The position numbers were made by a program, and so were the translations under genes. The notes beneath the pieces are model-generated. The model saw only the letters and a program-made list of their open reading frames with translations. It did no database searches and had not been told where the DNA came from. From Candidatus Nanohalarchaeota archaeon (GTDB lineage: Archaea > EX4484-52 > B79-G9), in NCBI GenBank assembly GCA_030594795.1, contig JAUVEK010000009.1, positions 1 through 18,179 of the forward strand: a DNA stretch of 18,179 nt, given 5' to 3'. Within the stretch, counting starts at the first letter, position 1. Each line of letters opens with the position of its first letter. Positions 1-6,823 of the stretch are shown piece by piece.

Positions 1-1239
1 AAAGAGAACCCGCACATAAAAAAAGCCATGCGCGAGTTTGGCGCAAAATTCATAGACAAGCTATTAACACAAAAAAAATTCAAAAAAGAAAACTATACAG
101 ACCGCGAGAAAGACATAATTGAAAAACTAAAACACCCGAAATACGGGCCATTAGTCTATGAGACAGACAATACTCTCTACACAAAAGCAAAAGTATCAGA
201 AAGCGTAAGGATCCGCTACGTACTTGAATCAAAAGAGTGCTTTGAACTTGCAAAACTCATCCGCACAGAATGCTTCAAAAGAGGATGCCACTGCACGTTA
301 ATGCCGCATTCCACAGAAACAGACAAAGAATACTATACTCTCGCACCGGACAATGTCCTCTTTGAACTAAGCCCATTGTCAGTTGCAATAGTAAAAAACA
401 CAGACGTAAGCATATCCATAGGCGACGAAACCGACCCGAACTGGTCAAAAGGCTTTGAAAAAAAAATCGCATACGGCTCAACATCCTCAATGCAGTTCAG
501 AAAAATTTACGACCAGCAAAGCATCCGCGGCGCGCTCCTCGCCCTGCCGGTCAAAAGGAAAGAAATGTATGTGCCGGAAAAGAAATATGTACAAGTGTTC
601 TACGACAGCCTGTTTGCAAGTTTCTCAGATAAGATGAAAACCATCATAGACACTTATGAAAAAAAGCTAAAGAACAAAGAGCAGATAAGAATCACTGCAG
701 ACGACGGCACAGACCTCACATTCTCAATAAAAAACCGGAGAATCTTAAGAGATGACAATTACGCAGTAGTTGACAAGAAAAGAAACGAGATATACAACTT
801 CCCTACAGGCGAAGTATTTGTAGCACCAGTAGAAACCTCAGCAAACGGGAAAATAATATTTGACTACACGACCCCAAGAGGATTCGGCTTAATAGAAAAT
901 CTGGAACTGACATTCAAAGACGGGAAAGTAATTGACGCGCAGGCAAAAGGCGACGGAGCAAAGCGCTTCCGTAAGTTCCTTGACGTAAACACAGGCGAAA
1001 AAGACCGCATAGCAGAACTGGGCATCGGCTGCAACCCCAAAGCCGAATTCGTGGGAACAACAATCGTAGACGAAAAAATATACGGGAGCATCCACATAGC
1101 TATCGGATTCAACCTCGGGCCATTCCACGGGAAAAACCTTGCATCCTCCCATCTTGACATGATAAAGATAATGCGCGGGCGCAACGGCAACCTATACGCC
1201 GACAACAAACTGGTAATGAAAAACGGGGCGCCTGTCTAG
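1..1239 (+). CDS. M29-family metallo-aminopeptidase (5' end open at window edge)
   Basis: Predicted cytosolic M29 (AmpS/PepS/AmpT-type) metallo-aminopeptidase that removes N-terminal residues from peptides using a two-metal centre. Numbering from the first ATG (base 28), the C-terminal half holds the family's metal-ligand pattern: E262 in FPTGEVF, E330 in AELGIGCNP, H356 in GSIHIAIG, and H375 and D377 in SSHLDM. The tyrosine I expect seven residues after the first His is Leu here, which may be a subfamily difference. The frame has no stop between base 1 and base 28, and no Shine-Dalgarno precedes the ATG at 28, so the true start may lie outside the window. Roughly 60-70 residues before the usual M29 N-terminal region look like an extension. 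The stop codon overlaps that of the convergent transporter gene within a shared CTAG. The family call is firm; substrate preference is unknown. Confidence 0.85.
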   Translation, partial: KENPHIKKAMREFGAKFIDKLLTQKKFKKENYTDREKDIIEKLKHPKYGPLVYETDNTLYTKAKVSESVRIRYVLESKECFELAKLIRTECFKRGCHCTLMPHSTETDKEYYTLAPDNVLFELSPLSVAIVKNTDVSISIGDETDPNWSKGFEKKIAYGSTSSMQFRKIYDQQSIRGALLALPVKRKEMYVPEKKYVQVFYDSLFASFSDKMKTIIDTYEKKLKNKEQIRITADDGTDLTFSIKNRRILRDDNYAVVDKKRNEIYNFPTGEVFVAPVETSANGKIIFDYTTPRGFGLIENLELTFKDGKVIDAQAKGDGAKRFRKFLDVNTGEKDRIAELGIGCNPKAEFVGTTIVDEKIYGSIHIAIGFNLGPFHGKNLASSHLDMIKIMRGRNGNLYADNKLVMKNGAPV

Positions 1240-2108
1240 AACAAAGTAATCAAAATCACACCAACAATCATAATCGCAGCGCCAGCCAATCTGTCCTTAA
1301 TATCCTTCTCCTTAAAAATCAAAGCGCCCCACATGACGCCAAACAAAGCATTCATCCTTTTTATAGATATGACAAAAGCAACCAACGTTAAACTTAGTGC
1401 TGTCATAATAAATATATGCATTATTGCAGTGAAAAATCCAATAGGCAAAAGTACTTTTATATTCTTTTTAACCTGTGTGGTACAGGAATAAGACTTTAGA
1501 AGCATTATTGGCAAAAGTGTCATAGTTAAAAACAGATTAAGAGATGCAGTCCAGAAGACAGGTGATGAGTTTATTATACCTACTTTATCAAAATTGGATG
1601 TAATGCTCCATATAAAAGCAACAAGAAGTATATATCTTGGACCTTTTTCGTGAAGTAATGCTCTAAACGGCGCAAAAAACCCTTCATGTATCTTCTTTAT
1701 GTTCAGCATATACGACCCAAGAACAATCAAAACAATCCCAACAACCCCCCAAACACCGGGAAATTCGCCGAGAATAAGCGGCGACGTAATCAATAAGAAC
1801 AGCGGCGTAAACGTAACCATCGGTACAGTGATTGATATATCGGAAGCTTTTAGTGCTTTCATATAAAGTATTGTAGTAATAGTATTTAATCCTCCACTAA
1901 CAAGTAATGCGATCCAGAAGCCTTCTCCAATCACAGGAATCTCAACAAATAAAAGCAAAGACAAAAGAAAAGGCAGCGCAAAAAACCTCATAGACCATGC
2001 AGCGACATATTCATCGATATTTTTGACGCTATCGAGCGCTTTTTTAGAAAAAACATCCTTCAAAGATTCAGAAAATGCACCCAAAAATGCAAACAAAACC
2101 CAAAGCAT
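1236..2108 (-). CDS. EamA/DMT-superfamily transporter, 10 TM
   Basis: Integral membrane protein of 290 residues with about ten hydrophobic helices arranged as two EamA halves, the usual size for the drug/metabolite transporter superfamily. The first half ends with a typical EamA signature (PLFLLITSPLILGE, then a glycine-rich helix GVVGIVLIVLGSYML at about 120-134). The second half ends with a matching pattern (ALFGVMWGALIFKEKD, then the helix AAIMIVGVILI). Family members export or import amino acids, nucleotides or other small metabolites; the substrate cannot be read from the sequence. It diverges from argG across a 215-base spacer. That is compatible with an amino-acid role, but this is only a contextual guess. 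No Shine-Dalgarno precedes the start. A weak A/T-rich TATA-like stretch lies around 2131-2142 on the minus strand, and another at 2187-2199. Confidence 0.85.
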   Translation of the reverse strand: MLWVLFAFLGAFSESLKDVFSKKALDSVKNIDEYVAAWSMRFFALPFLLSLLLFVEIPVIGEGFWIALLVSGGLNTITTILYMKALKASDISITVPMVTFTPLFLLITSPLILGEFPGVWGVVGIVLIVLGSYMLNIKKIHEGFFAPFRALLHEKGPRYILLVAFIWSITSNFDKVGIINSSPVFWTASLNLFLTMTLLPIMLLKSYSCTTQVKKNIKVLLPIGFFTAIMHIFIMTALSLTLVAFVISIKRMNALFGVMWGALIFKEKDIKDRLAGAAIMIVGVILITLF

Positions 2109-2240
2109 AATTATTTTAGATGTTTAATTGTTTAATAGTTTTATCCGCACAACCGCTAAAACACCAAATTCCGCACACAAAATAAGAACTTATTTAAAAA
2201 ATCATAAAAATTCATTATACAGTTCATATAATTTTTAAGT

Positions 2241-2281
2241 TTTTTTTATCGTATATAAAGTATATACAAGCGATAAAAAAA
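2241..2281. promoter_or_regulatory. argG promoter: nested palindrome covering a TATA box (candidate operator)
   Basis: An outer perfect 11-base inverted repeat (TTTTTTTATCG at 2241-2251, CGATAAAAAAA at 2271-2281) surrounds an inner perfect 7-base dyad, GTATATA-AAG-TATATAC, at 2251-2267. The inner dyad contains the best TATA box upstream of argG. A start site about 25 bases downstream would give a leader of roughly 45 bases. A dimeric repressor or activator bound here would control TATA access. The sequence structure is directly seen; the regulatory role is inferred. Confidence 0.55.
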
Positions 2282-2311
2282 AGCGCAACAAGTACAACTA
2301 AAAACTAAAAC

Positions 2312-2316
2312 GGTGA
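2312..2316 (+). promoter_or_regulatory. Ribosome binding site of argG
   Basis: GGTGA, the core of the archaeal anti-16S consensus, ends 7 bases before the ATG at 2324 and fixes that codon as the start. It shows that argG is a leadered gene, unlike polB and the surface-protein genes further right. Confidence 0.7.
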
Positions 2317-2323
2317 AACAATC

Positions 2324-3562
2324 ATGACAAACAAGAAAGTAGTACTAGCCTACTCAGGCGGGCTGGACACATCAGTAATTCTCAAATGGTTGATTAATGA
2401 AGGATATGAGGTAATCTGCTTTGTAGGCGACGTAGGGCAGGTTGAAGATTTCAAAGAAGTAGAAAAAAAAGCACTAGAAACAGGCGCAGCAAAAGTATAC
2501 GTCGAAGACCTGAAGCAGGAATTTGTCACAGATTTCATATTCCCTGCTCTTCGCGGGAATGCGCTTTATGAAGGGAGATACCTTCTTGGAACATCACTTG
2601 CAAGGCCGTTGCTTGCAAAAAGACAGCTTGAAATAGCGGCAAAAGAGAATGCGCAATATGTATCCCACGGCGCGACAGGCAAAGGCAATGACCAGGTAAG
2701 ATTCGAGCTCACATACTATGCCATGGACCCGAAAATAAAAGTCATCTCTCCCTGGAAAGACCAGGAATTTCTAGGAGAATTCAAAGGAAGAACAGACATG
2801 ATAAACTATGCGCAAAAATACAACATCCCGGTAACTGCATCAAAGAAAAAGCCGTACAGTGAAGATGAGAACCTCATGCATATCAGCCACGAGGCGGGAA
2901 TTTTGGAAGATCCGAATTATTCACCTACTGAAGATGTATTCTGCAGGACTGCATCTCCAAAAAACGCTCCTGATACTGAAACAATAGTCGATATCCACTT
3001 CAAATCAGGAAATCCTGTAAAGGTTGTAAACAAAAATGACAATACAACAAAAACAAGCCCGCTTGAATTATTTATGTATCTCAACCATCTGGCCTCGAAA
3101 AACGGCATAGGAAGGCTGGACATGGTTGAAAACAGGTTCGTCGGCATAAAATCAAGAGGAGTCTATGAAACCCCTGGCGCAACCATCCTCTGGCAGGCAA
3201 AAAGAGACCTTGAAGGCATTTCCATGGACAGGGAAGTAATGCACATAAGAGATATGCTCACACCGAAATTTTCAGAACTCATATACAACGGGTTCTGGTA
3301 CTCACCGGAGATGGCATTCCTGATGGCTGCCATCGACAAGAGCCAAGAGCATGTCACAGGAAAAGTAAGATTATCCCTGTACAAAGGGAACGTATCTGTG
3401 ATAGCAAGAGAATCCCCGACATCCCTCTACGACCAGGAACTGTCAAGCATGGACATTGAGGGCGGGTTTGACCAGACCGACTCAAAGGGATTCATAAACA
3501 TAAACGCAGTAAGGCTGAAGGCTTACAGCGCAGTTTTGCAAAAGACAAACACTAAAAGATGA
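2324..3562 (+). CDS. argG: Argininosuccinate synthase
   Basis: Cytosolic enzyme joining citrulline and aspartate, with ATP cleaved to AMP and pyrophosphate, to form argininosuccinate; the penultimate step of arginine synthesis. At 412 residues it has the normal family length. The N-type ATP pyrophosphatase loop SGGLDTS is at residues 11-17, and the second family signature HGATGKGNDQVRFE is at 115-128, with GRYLLGTSLARP between them at about 84-95. Conserved C-terminal blocks such as ENRFVGIKSRG and GFININAVRLK are intact. From memory it resembles the animal ASS1 / Bacteroidetes-type enzyme (for example DENLMHISHEAGILEDP). It is the first gene of an argGH pair, overlaps argH by 4 bases (ATGA), and is preceded by a palindrome-covered TATA box and a GGTGA ribosome binding site. 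Confidence 0.97.
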   Translation: MTNKKVVLAYSGGLDTSVILKWLINEGYEVICFVGDVGQVEDFKEVEKKALETGAAKVYVEDLKQEFVTDFIFPALRGNALYEGRYLLGTSLARPLLAKRQLEIAAKENAQYVSHGATGKGNDQVRFELTYYAMDPKIKVISPWKDQEFLGEFKGRTDMINYAQKYNIPVTASKKKPYSEDENLMHISHEAGILEDPNYSPTEDVFCRTASPKNAPDTETIVDIHFKSGNPVKVVNKNDNTTKTSPLELFMYLNHLASKNGIGRLDMVENRFVGIKSRGVYETPGATILWQAKRDLEGISMDREVMHIRDMLTPKFSELIYNGFWYSPEMAFLMAAIDKSQEHVTGKVRLSLYKGNVSVIARESPTSLYDQELSSMDIEGGFDQTDSKGFININAVRLKAYSAVLQKTNTKR

Positions 3563-4743
3563 TGCGTATGAAACTTTGGGAAAAAGAATACAAACTGGAC
3601 AGGCAGATAGAAGACTTCACAGTCTCAAACGATTATATCCTTGACCAGAAGCTGATAAAATACGACTGCATAGCATCAATAGCCCATGCAAAAATGCTTG
3701 AAAAAACAGGCATCTTAAAAAAAGGCGAGGCTGAAGACATCATAAAAGAGCTCAACAGCATAATCAGCCTTGAAAAAAAAGGCAGGTTCAAAATACAAAA
3801 AGAGCAGGAAGACTGCCACACAGCAATTGAGGCCCATCTGACAAAAACTCTTGGAGATGCAGGGAAAAAAATACACACTGCAAGATCAAGAAACGATCAG
3901 GTCCTGGTTGCCCTGAGGCTCTATTACAAAGACGAACTGAATGGCTGCAAGGACAATGTAGGCAACTTAATCAGGGCAATCTCGAAGTTCAGGAAAAAAT
4001 ACGGCGCAACAAAACTCCCCGGCTACACCCACACGAGAAAAGCAATGCCTTCATCCATCAGTCTATGGAGCGATTCTTTTGTGGATTCCATGAAAGACAA
4101 CATAAAATTAATCGATTTTACCCTGGACCTGATAGACCAGTCCCCTCTTGGAACCGCGGCAGGGTATGGCATACCCCTTGACATAGACCGGGAATATACT
4201 GCCAAGTTACTTGGGTTCAAAAAAGTCCAGCAAAACCCGATATATGCGCAGGCGAGCAGGGGCAAATTCGAATCAACAATCCTCCATTCCCTGACGCAGA
4301 TTATGTTTGACCTGAATAAAATCGCATCAGACCTAATCATCTTCAGCATGCCTGAATTCGGCTATTTTGAACTCCCACAGGAACTCTGCACAGGAAGCTC
4401 AATCATGCCCCAGAAGAAAAACCCTGATGTTCTTGAACTGGTAAGGGCGAAGTACCATGTTGTGCTCTCATACGAGTTCCAGGTAAAATCAATGGCAGCC
4501 AACCTGATATCCGGCTATAATCATGATATCCAGTTGACGAAAGAGCCTGTAATGAAAGGATTTGACATCACAAAAGATTGTATTTCAATAATGGCGCATG
4601 TATTTGAAAACCTGAAAGTAAATGAAGGAAGGTGTGAGAGCGCACTCACAGAAGAGCTCTATGCGACAGAAAAAGCATACGACTTAGTAAAAAAAGGCAT
4701 CCCCTTCAGGGACGCGTATAAGACCATCTCCAAGGAATACTGA
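3559..4743 (+). CDS. argH: Argininosuccinate lyase, short C-terminus
   Basis: Cytosolic lyase of the fumarase/aspartase superfamily that splits argininosuccinate into arginine and fumarate, the last step of arginine synthesis. Visible motifs (numbered from base 3559): HTARSRNDQ at 106-114, PGYTH with the catalytic-region His158, and the superfamily signature GSSIMPQKKNPD at 279-290 containing the catalytic-loop serines S280/S281. The ATG at 3559 overlaps the argG stop (ATGA), implying coupled translation. In-frame ATGs at 3562 and 3568 also exist, and 3568 (MKLWEKEY) matches the usual family N-terminus best. The protein ends right after KGIPFRDAYKTISKEY. Most ArgH proteins carry roughly 30-60 more residues there, so the far C-terminus is missing or the lineage has a short form. 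The catalytic core is complete. A foreign cassette array begins within 70 bases of the stop. Confidence 0.95.
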   Translation: MMRMKLWEKEYKLDRQIEDFTVSNDYILDQKLIKYDCIASIAHAKMLEKTGILKKGEAEDIIKELNSIISLEKKGRFKIQKEQEDCHTAIEAHLTKTLGDAGKKIHTARSRNDQVLVALRLYYKDELNGCKDNVGNLIRAISKFRKKYGATKLPGYTHTRKAMPSSISLWSDSFVDSMKDNIKLIDFTLDLIDQSPLGTAAGYGIPLDIDREYTAKLLGFKKVQQNPIYAQASRGKFESTILHSLTQIMFDLNKIASDLIIFSMPEFGYFELPQELCTGSSIMPQKKNPDVLELVRAKYHVVLSYEFQVKSMAANLISGYNHDIQLTKEPVMKGFDITKDCISIMAHVFENLKVNEGRCESALTEELYATEKAYDLVKKGIPFRDAYKTISKEY

Positions 4744-4760
4744 TTTTATCAAAGATAAAA
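4744..4760 (+). terminator. A/T-rich stem-loop directly after argH
   Basis: TTTTATC-AAA-GATAAAA is a perfect 7-base stem with a 3-base loop immediately following the argH TGA and followed by an A-run. It could be a transcript 3' end or stabiliser. The stem is weak and lacks a U-tract on the plus strand, so terminator function is uncertain. Confidence 0.3.
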
Positions 4761-4805
4761 AAGCCCAAGTATAAGAATCTACATGCGAACTCAGTTTAGA
4801 TATAA

Positions 4806-4816
4806 GTTGGTTATGT
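4806..4816 (+). other. Left boundary of cassette array (attI-like or secondary integration point)
   Basis: GTTATGT at 4810-4816 resembles the core site closing the array at 9058 (GTTATGC) and lies 34 bases before the first cassette ORF. No facing RYYYAAC arm or extended palindrome is seen to its left, so this looks like a simple recipient site, not a complete attC. The assignment rests on position and the seven-base core only. Confidence 0.4.
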
Positions 4817-4833
4817 GAAATGGCATCTTTAAT

Positions 4834-4839
4834 GAGGGA
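4834..4839 (+). promoter_or_regulatory. Ribosome binding site of cassette-1 ORF
   Basis: GAGGGA ends 5 bases before the ATG at 4845, a bacterial-style Shine-Dalgarno. It supports that start and contrasts with the leaderless genes to the right of the array. Confidence 0.6.
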
Positions 4840-4844
4840 AGAAT

Positions 4845-6722
4845 ATGGAAAACATTACTGATCTCAAATCGCTCTGCAATCATTTAGAGAAAGATGCTAC
4901 AGACTATAAATACTCCCACCAAATTGGAAACTTATTCCAAAAACTGAGAGATTTGAAGCATAAGGAAAATAAATCTGATGAAGCCGAAAAAGCTCAATGG
5001 GAAGTAGACTTTTTCAATTCTATGATAGAAGAAGGCAAACTTAAGCCAATGTTTACGGGAACTAATAACAAAGGAGAGATTATCGAATACCCTTCTTTAG
5101 ATAGGTTTGACGATAAGGCATATGAATATCTGATAGGGAGGTTAGATAGCACCACCAACTCCCTACTCAAAGCCCGTTATTCTAATATCCTTTGGTGCAG
5201 TCCGAAGAAACATGCCAAATATGCAAAAATGGCTGTAGATTCTTATTTGAAACTTATCAAAATCTACGAAGCAAAAGATATGAAAGAACCTCAGGAGCAT
5301 TATGGCTTAGATGTTCTGAAGGTGATTAAAAATGCTTACTCTGTAGCCCACCAGATAAAGTATAAAGTAGATAAAATTAAATCAGAATTAAGGAGATTAG
5401 TAAATACATTCAATTTTAAAAGCAGTTCTTCATTTGCTTTAAGAGCCAATCTAATTGAACTGATGTTGAAGGATAAAAGGAGATTTTTTGAAAAAGATTT
5501 TCTTGGTTTTGAAAATATATGTTGGCAAATATCAGAATCCTTAACAAAATCAGGAAATATTCATGGCGCAATAGACCTGCTTGAACTGGGAGAAAAAGTT
5601 GAGCAGAAATTAGGAAAGAAAACGCATGATTGGAGGAAGCAGGTTGCAAAATCCTATGAAACTTTAATGAAACGAACGGAGAAGGATAATAATTTAGCCT
5701 CTTTGACTTTTTGTCAATCTGCTTTAGAAAACTACAAAAAACTCAAAGATAAGAATAAAATCAGTGAACTAGAAAAGAAATACTCTGAACTTAAAAATTC
5801 GATGAAATTGACAGAGTTTAAAACAGAAGTCGATTTAACAGAACACATCAAGATATGTAGAGAGGTTGCTCAAAAGGTAGTTCAGAATGACCCAGACGAA
5901 ATTATAAAAGTGTTAACGCTTGATAAAAATCTTTTTCCAAGATACAAAGACATGGAAAAGATTGCGAAAGAGCACAGTAAAAAATTCATTGTACAACATC
6001 TATTTCCAACAGAAATATTAGACCAATCTGGACATACCGCTCAACATTTTTCTGATGAAGATGAAAAGAAATACTATGGCATACTTAAACAATATGATTG
6101 GGAGCTTAATCTAAATAAGATCTATTTGATAAACGAAATATTCTTCGCTGCAATTCAAGAAAATAAGTTATCTGCTGACATTCTTTTAAAGTTCTTAAAT
6201 AGGCATTCTTGGCTTGGTAAAAACATTTCTAAAAAATGGGCAAATCAGACGATAAAATATAATTGGCTAAATTTGATAGCCCCATCTCTCCATGAATATT
6301 TCCTTCAAATGCAATATTGTTTTACTAATCCAAAATATTCACCTAATTTAGTCTTAAGTATTGATTCCCTTACTCTCAAAATTGAGGGATTGATAAGAGA
6401 GATTTGTCGATTTTCTGGCGTAACCACTTCTTACATGCCCAAAGATAGTAAAAGTAGAAATATTGCAAGAGAGAAAGACATCCATGCTCTTTTGTATGAA
6501 GAACCGATCAAGGAACTTTTTGATGAAGATGACATATTGTTTTTTAAATTTTTGCTTGTAGAAAAAACGGGTTATAATTTAAGGCATAAAGTTGCTCATT
6601 CACTTATGTTATTTCAAGAATACAATATTAACTACATGCATTTGTTGATATTAGCATTGCTTAGGTTAGCAAAATATGATTTTATTAAAAAGGAAGACGC
6701 TACTTCACATAACAGCGGATAA
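4845..6722 (+). CDS. DUF4209-like protein with HEPN-type R-x4-H motif (cassette 1)
   Basis: Largely alpha-helical protein of 625 residues with no signal peptide or membrane helix. The C-terminal part (about 500-615) resembles the DUF4209 family, whose hallmark is RNxxxHG; here it reads RHKVAHS with R580 and H585. An R-x4-H spacing is also the catalytic signature of HEPN ribonucleases, so RNA cleavage is a reasonable hypothesis, but the Asn and Gly of the usual motif are replaced by His and Ser. An upstream block, ARYSNILW at about 110-117, looks like the segment that precedes DUF4209 in other long members; the middle is Lys/Glu-rich and TPR-like. It is the only gene of integron-type cassette 1, is A/T-rich, has a strong GAGG ribosome binding site, and its stop codon lies within the attC. 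The family call is moderate; an antiphage role is inferred from motif and context only. Confidence 0.75.
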   Translation: MENITDLKSLCNHLEKDATDYKYSHQIGNLFQKLRDLKHKENKSDEAEKAQWEVDFFNSMIEEGKLKPMFTGTNNKGEIIEYPSLDRFDDKAYEYLIGRLDSTTNSLLKARYSNILWCSPKKHAKYAKMAVDSYLKLIKIYEAKDMKEPQEHYGLDVLKVIKNAYSVAHQIKYKVDKIKSELRRLVNTFNFKSSSSFALRANLIELMLKDKRRFFEKDFLGFENICWQISESLTKSGNIHGAIDLLELGEKVEQKLGKKTHDWRKQVAKSYETLMKRTEKDNNLASLTFCQSALENYKKLKDKNKISELEKKYSELKNSMKLTEFKTEVDLTEHIKICREVAQKVVQNDPDEIIKVLTLDKNLFPRYKDMEKIAKEHSKKFIVQHLFPTEILDQSGHTAQHFSDEDEKKYYGILKQYDWELNLNKIYLINEIFFAAIQENKLSADILLKFLNRHSWLGKNISKKWANQTIKYNWLNLIAPSLHEYFLQMQYCFTNPKYSPNLVLSIDSLTLKIEGLIREICRFSGVTTSYMPKDSKSRNIAREKDIHALLYEEPIKELFDEDDILFFKFLLVEKTGYNLRHKVAHSLMLFQEYNINYMHLLILALLRLAKYDFIKKEDATSHNSG

Positions 6723-6786
6723 AAGGGAAATCAAAGATTTCCAAAAATTGACTTCAGCAACATCTTTCTTCCGCAAAACGTTAAGC
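6707..6786 (+). other. attC-like recombination site closing cassette 1
   Basis: Outer boxes ACATAAC (6707-6713) and GTTAAGC (6780-6786) face each other, the latter an exact GTTRRRY core. Inner boxes GCGGA (6715-6719) and TCCGC (6770-6774) are exact complements. Between them sits a hairpin GGAAATC-AAA-GATTTCC (6726-6742). The two-armed, 80-base imperfect palindrome with unequal spacers (1 and 5 bases) is attC architecture. The stop codon of the preceding ORF (6720-6722) is inside the site. Confidence 0.65.
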
Positions 6787-6811
6787 ACAGTCAAATTAAT
6801 TTCAAATCTTC

Positions 6812-6816
6812 GAGGA
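6812..6816 (+). promoter_or_regulatory. Ribosome binding site of cassette-2 ORF
   Basis: GAGGA ends 7 bases before the ATG at 6824 and decides the start. It is within the 43-base leader between the attC core and the ORF. Confidence 0.6.
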
Positions 6817-6823
6817 TGATTAA

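Noticed and set aside
4744..4816. A fourth, full attC to the left of cassette 1
   Set aside because: GTTATGT at 4810 has no opposite RYYYAAC arm or inner complementary boxes upstream; only the core is recognisable, so it is treated as a recipient boundary.
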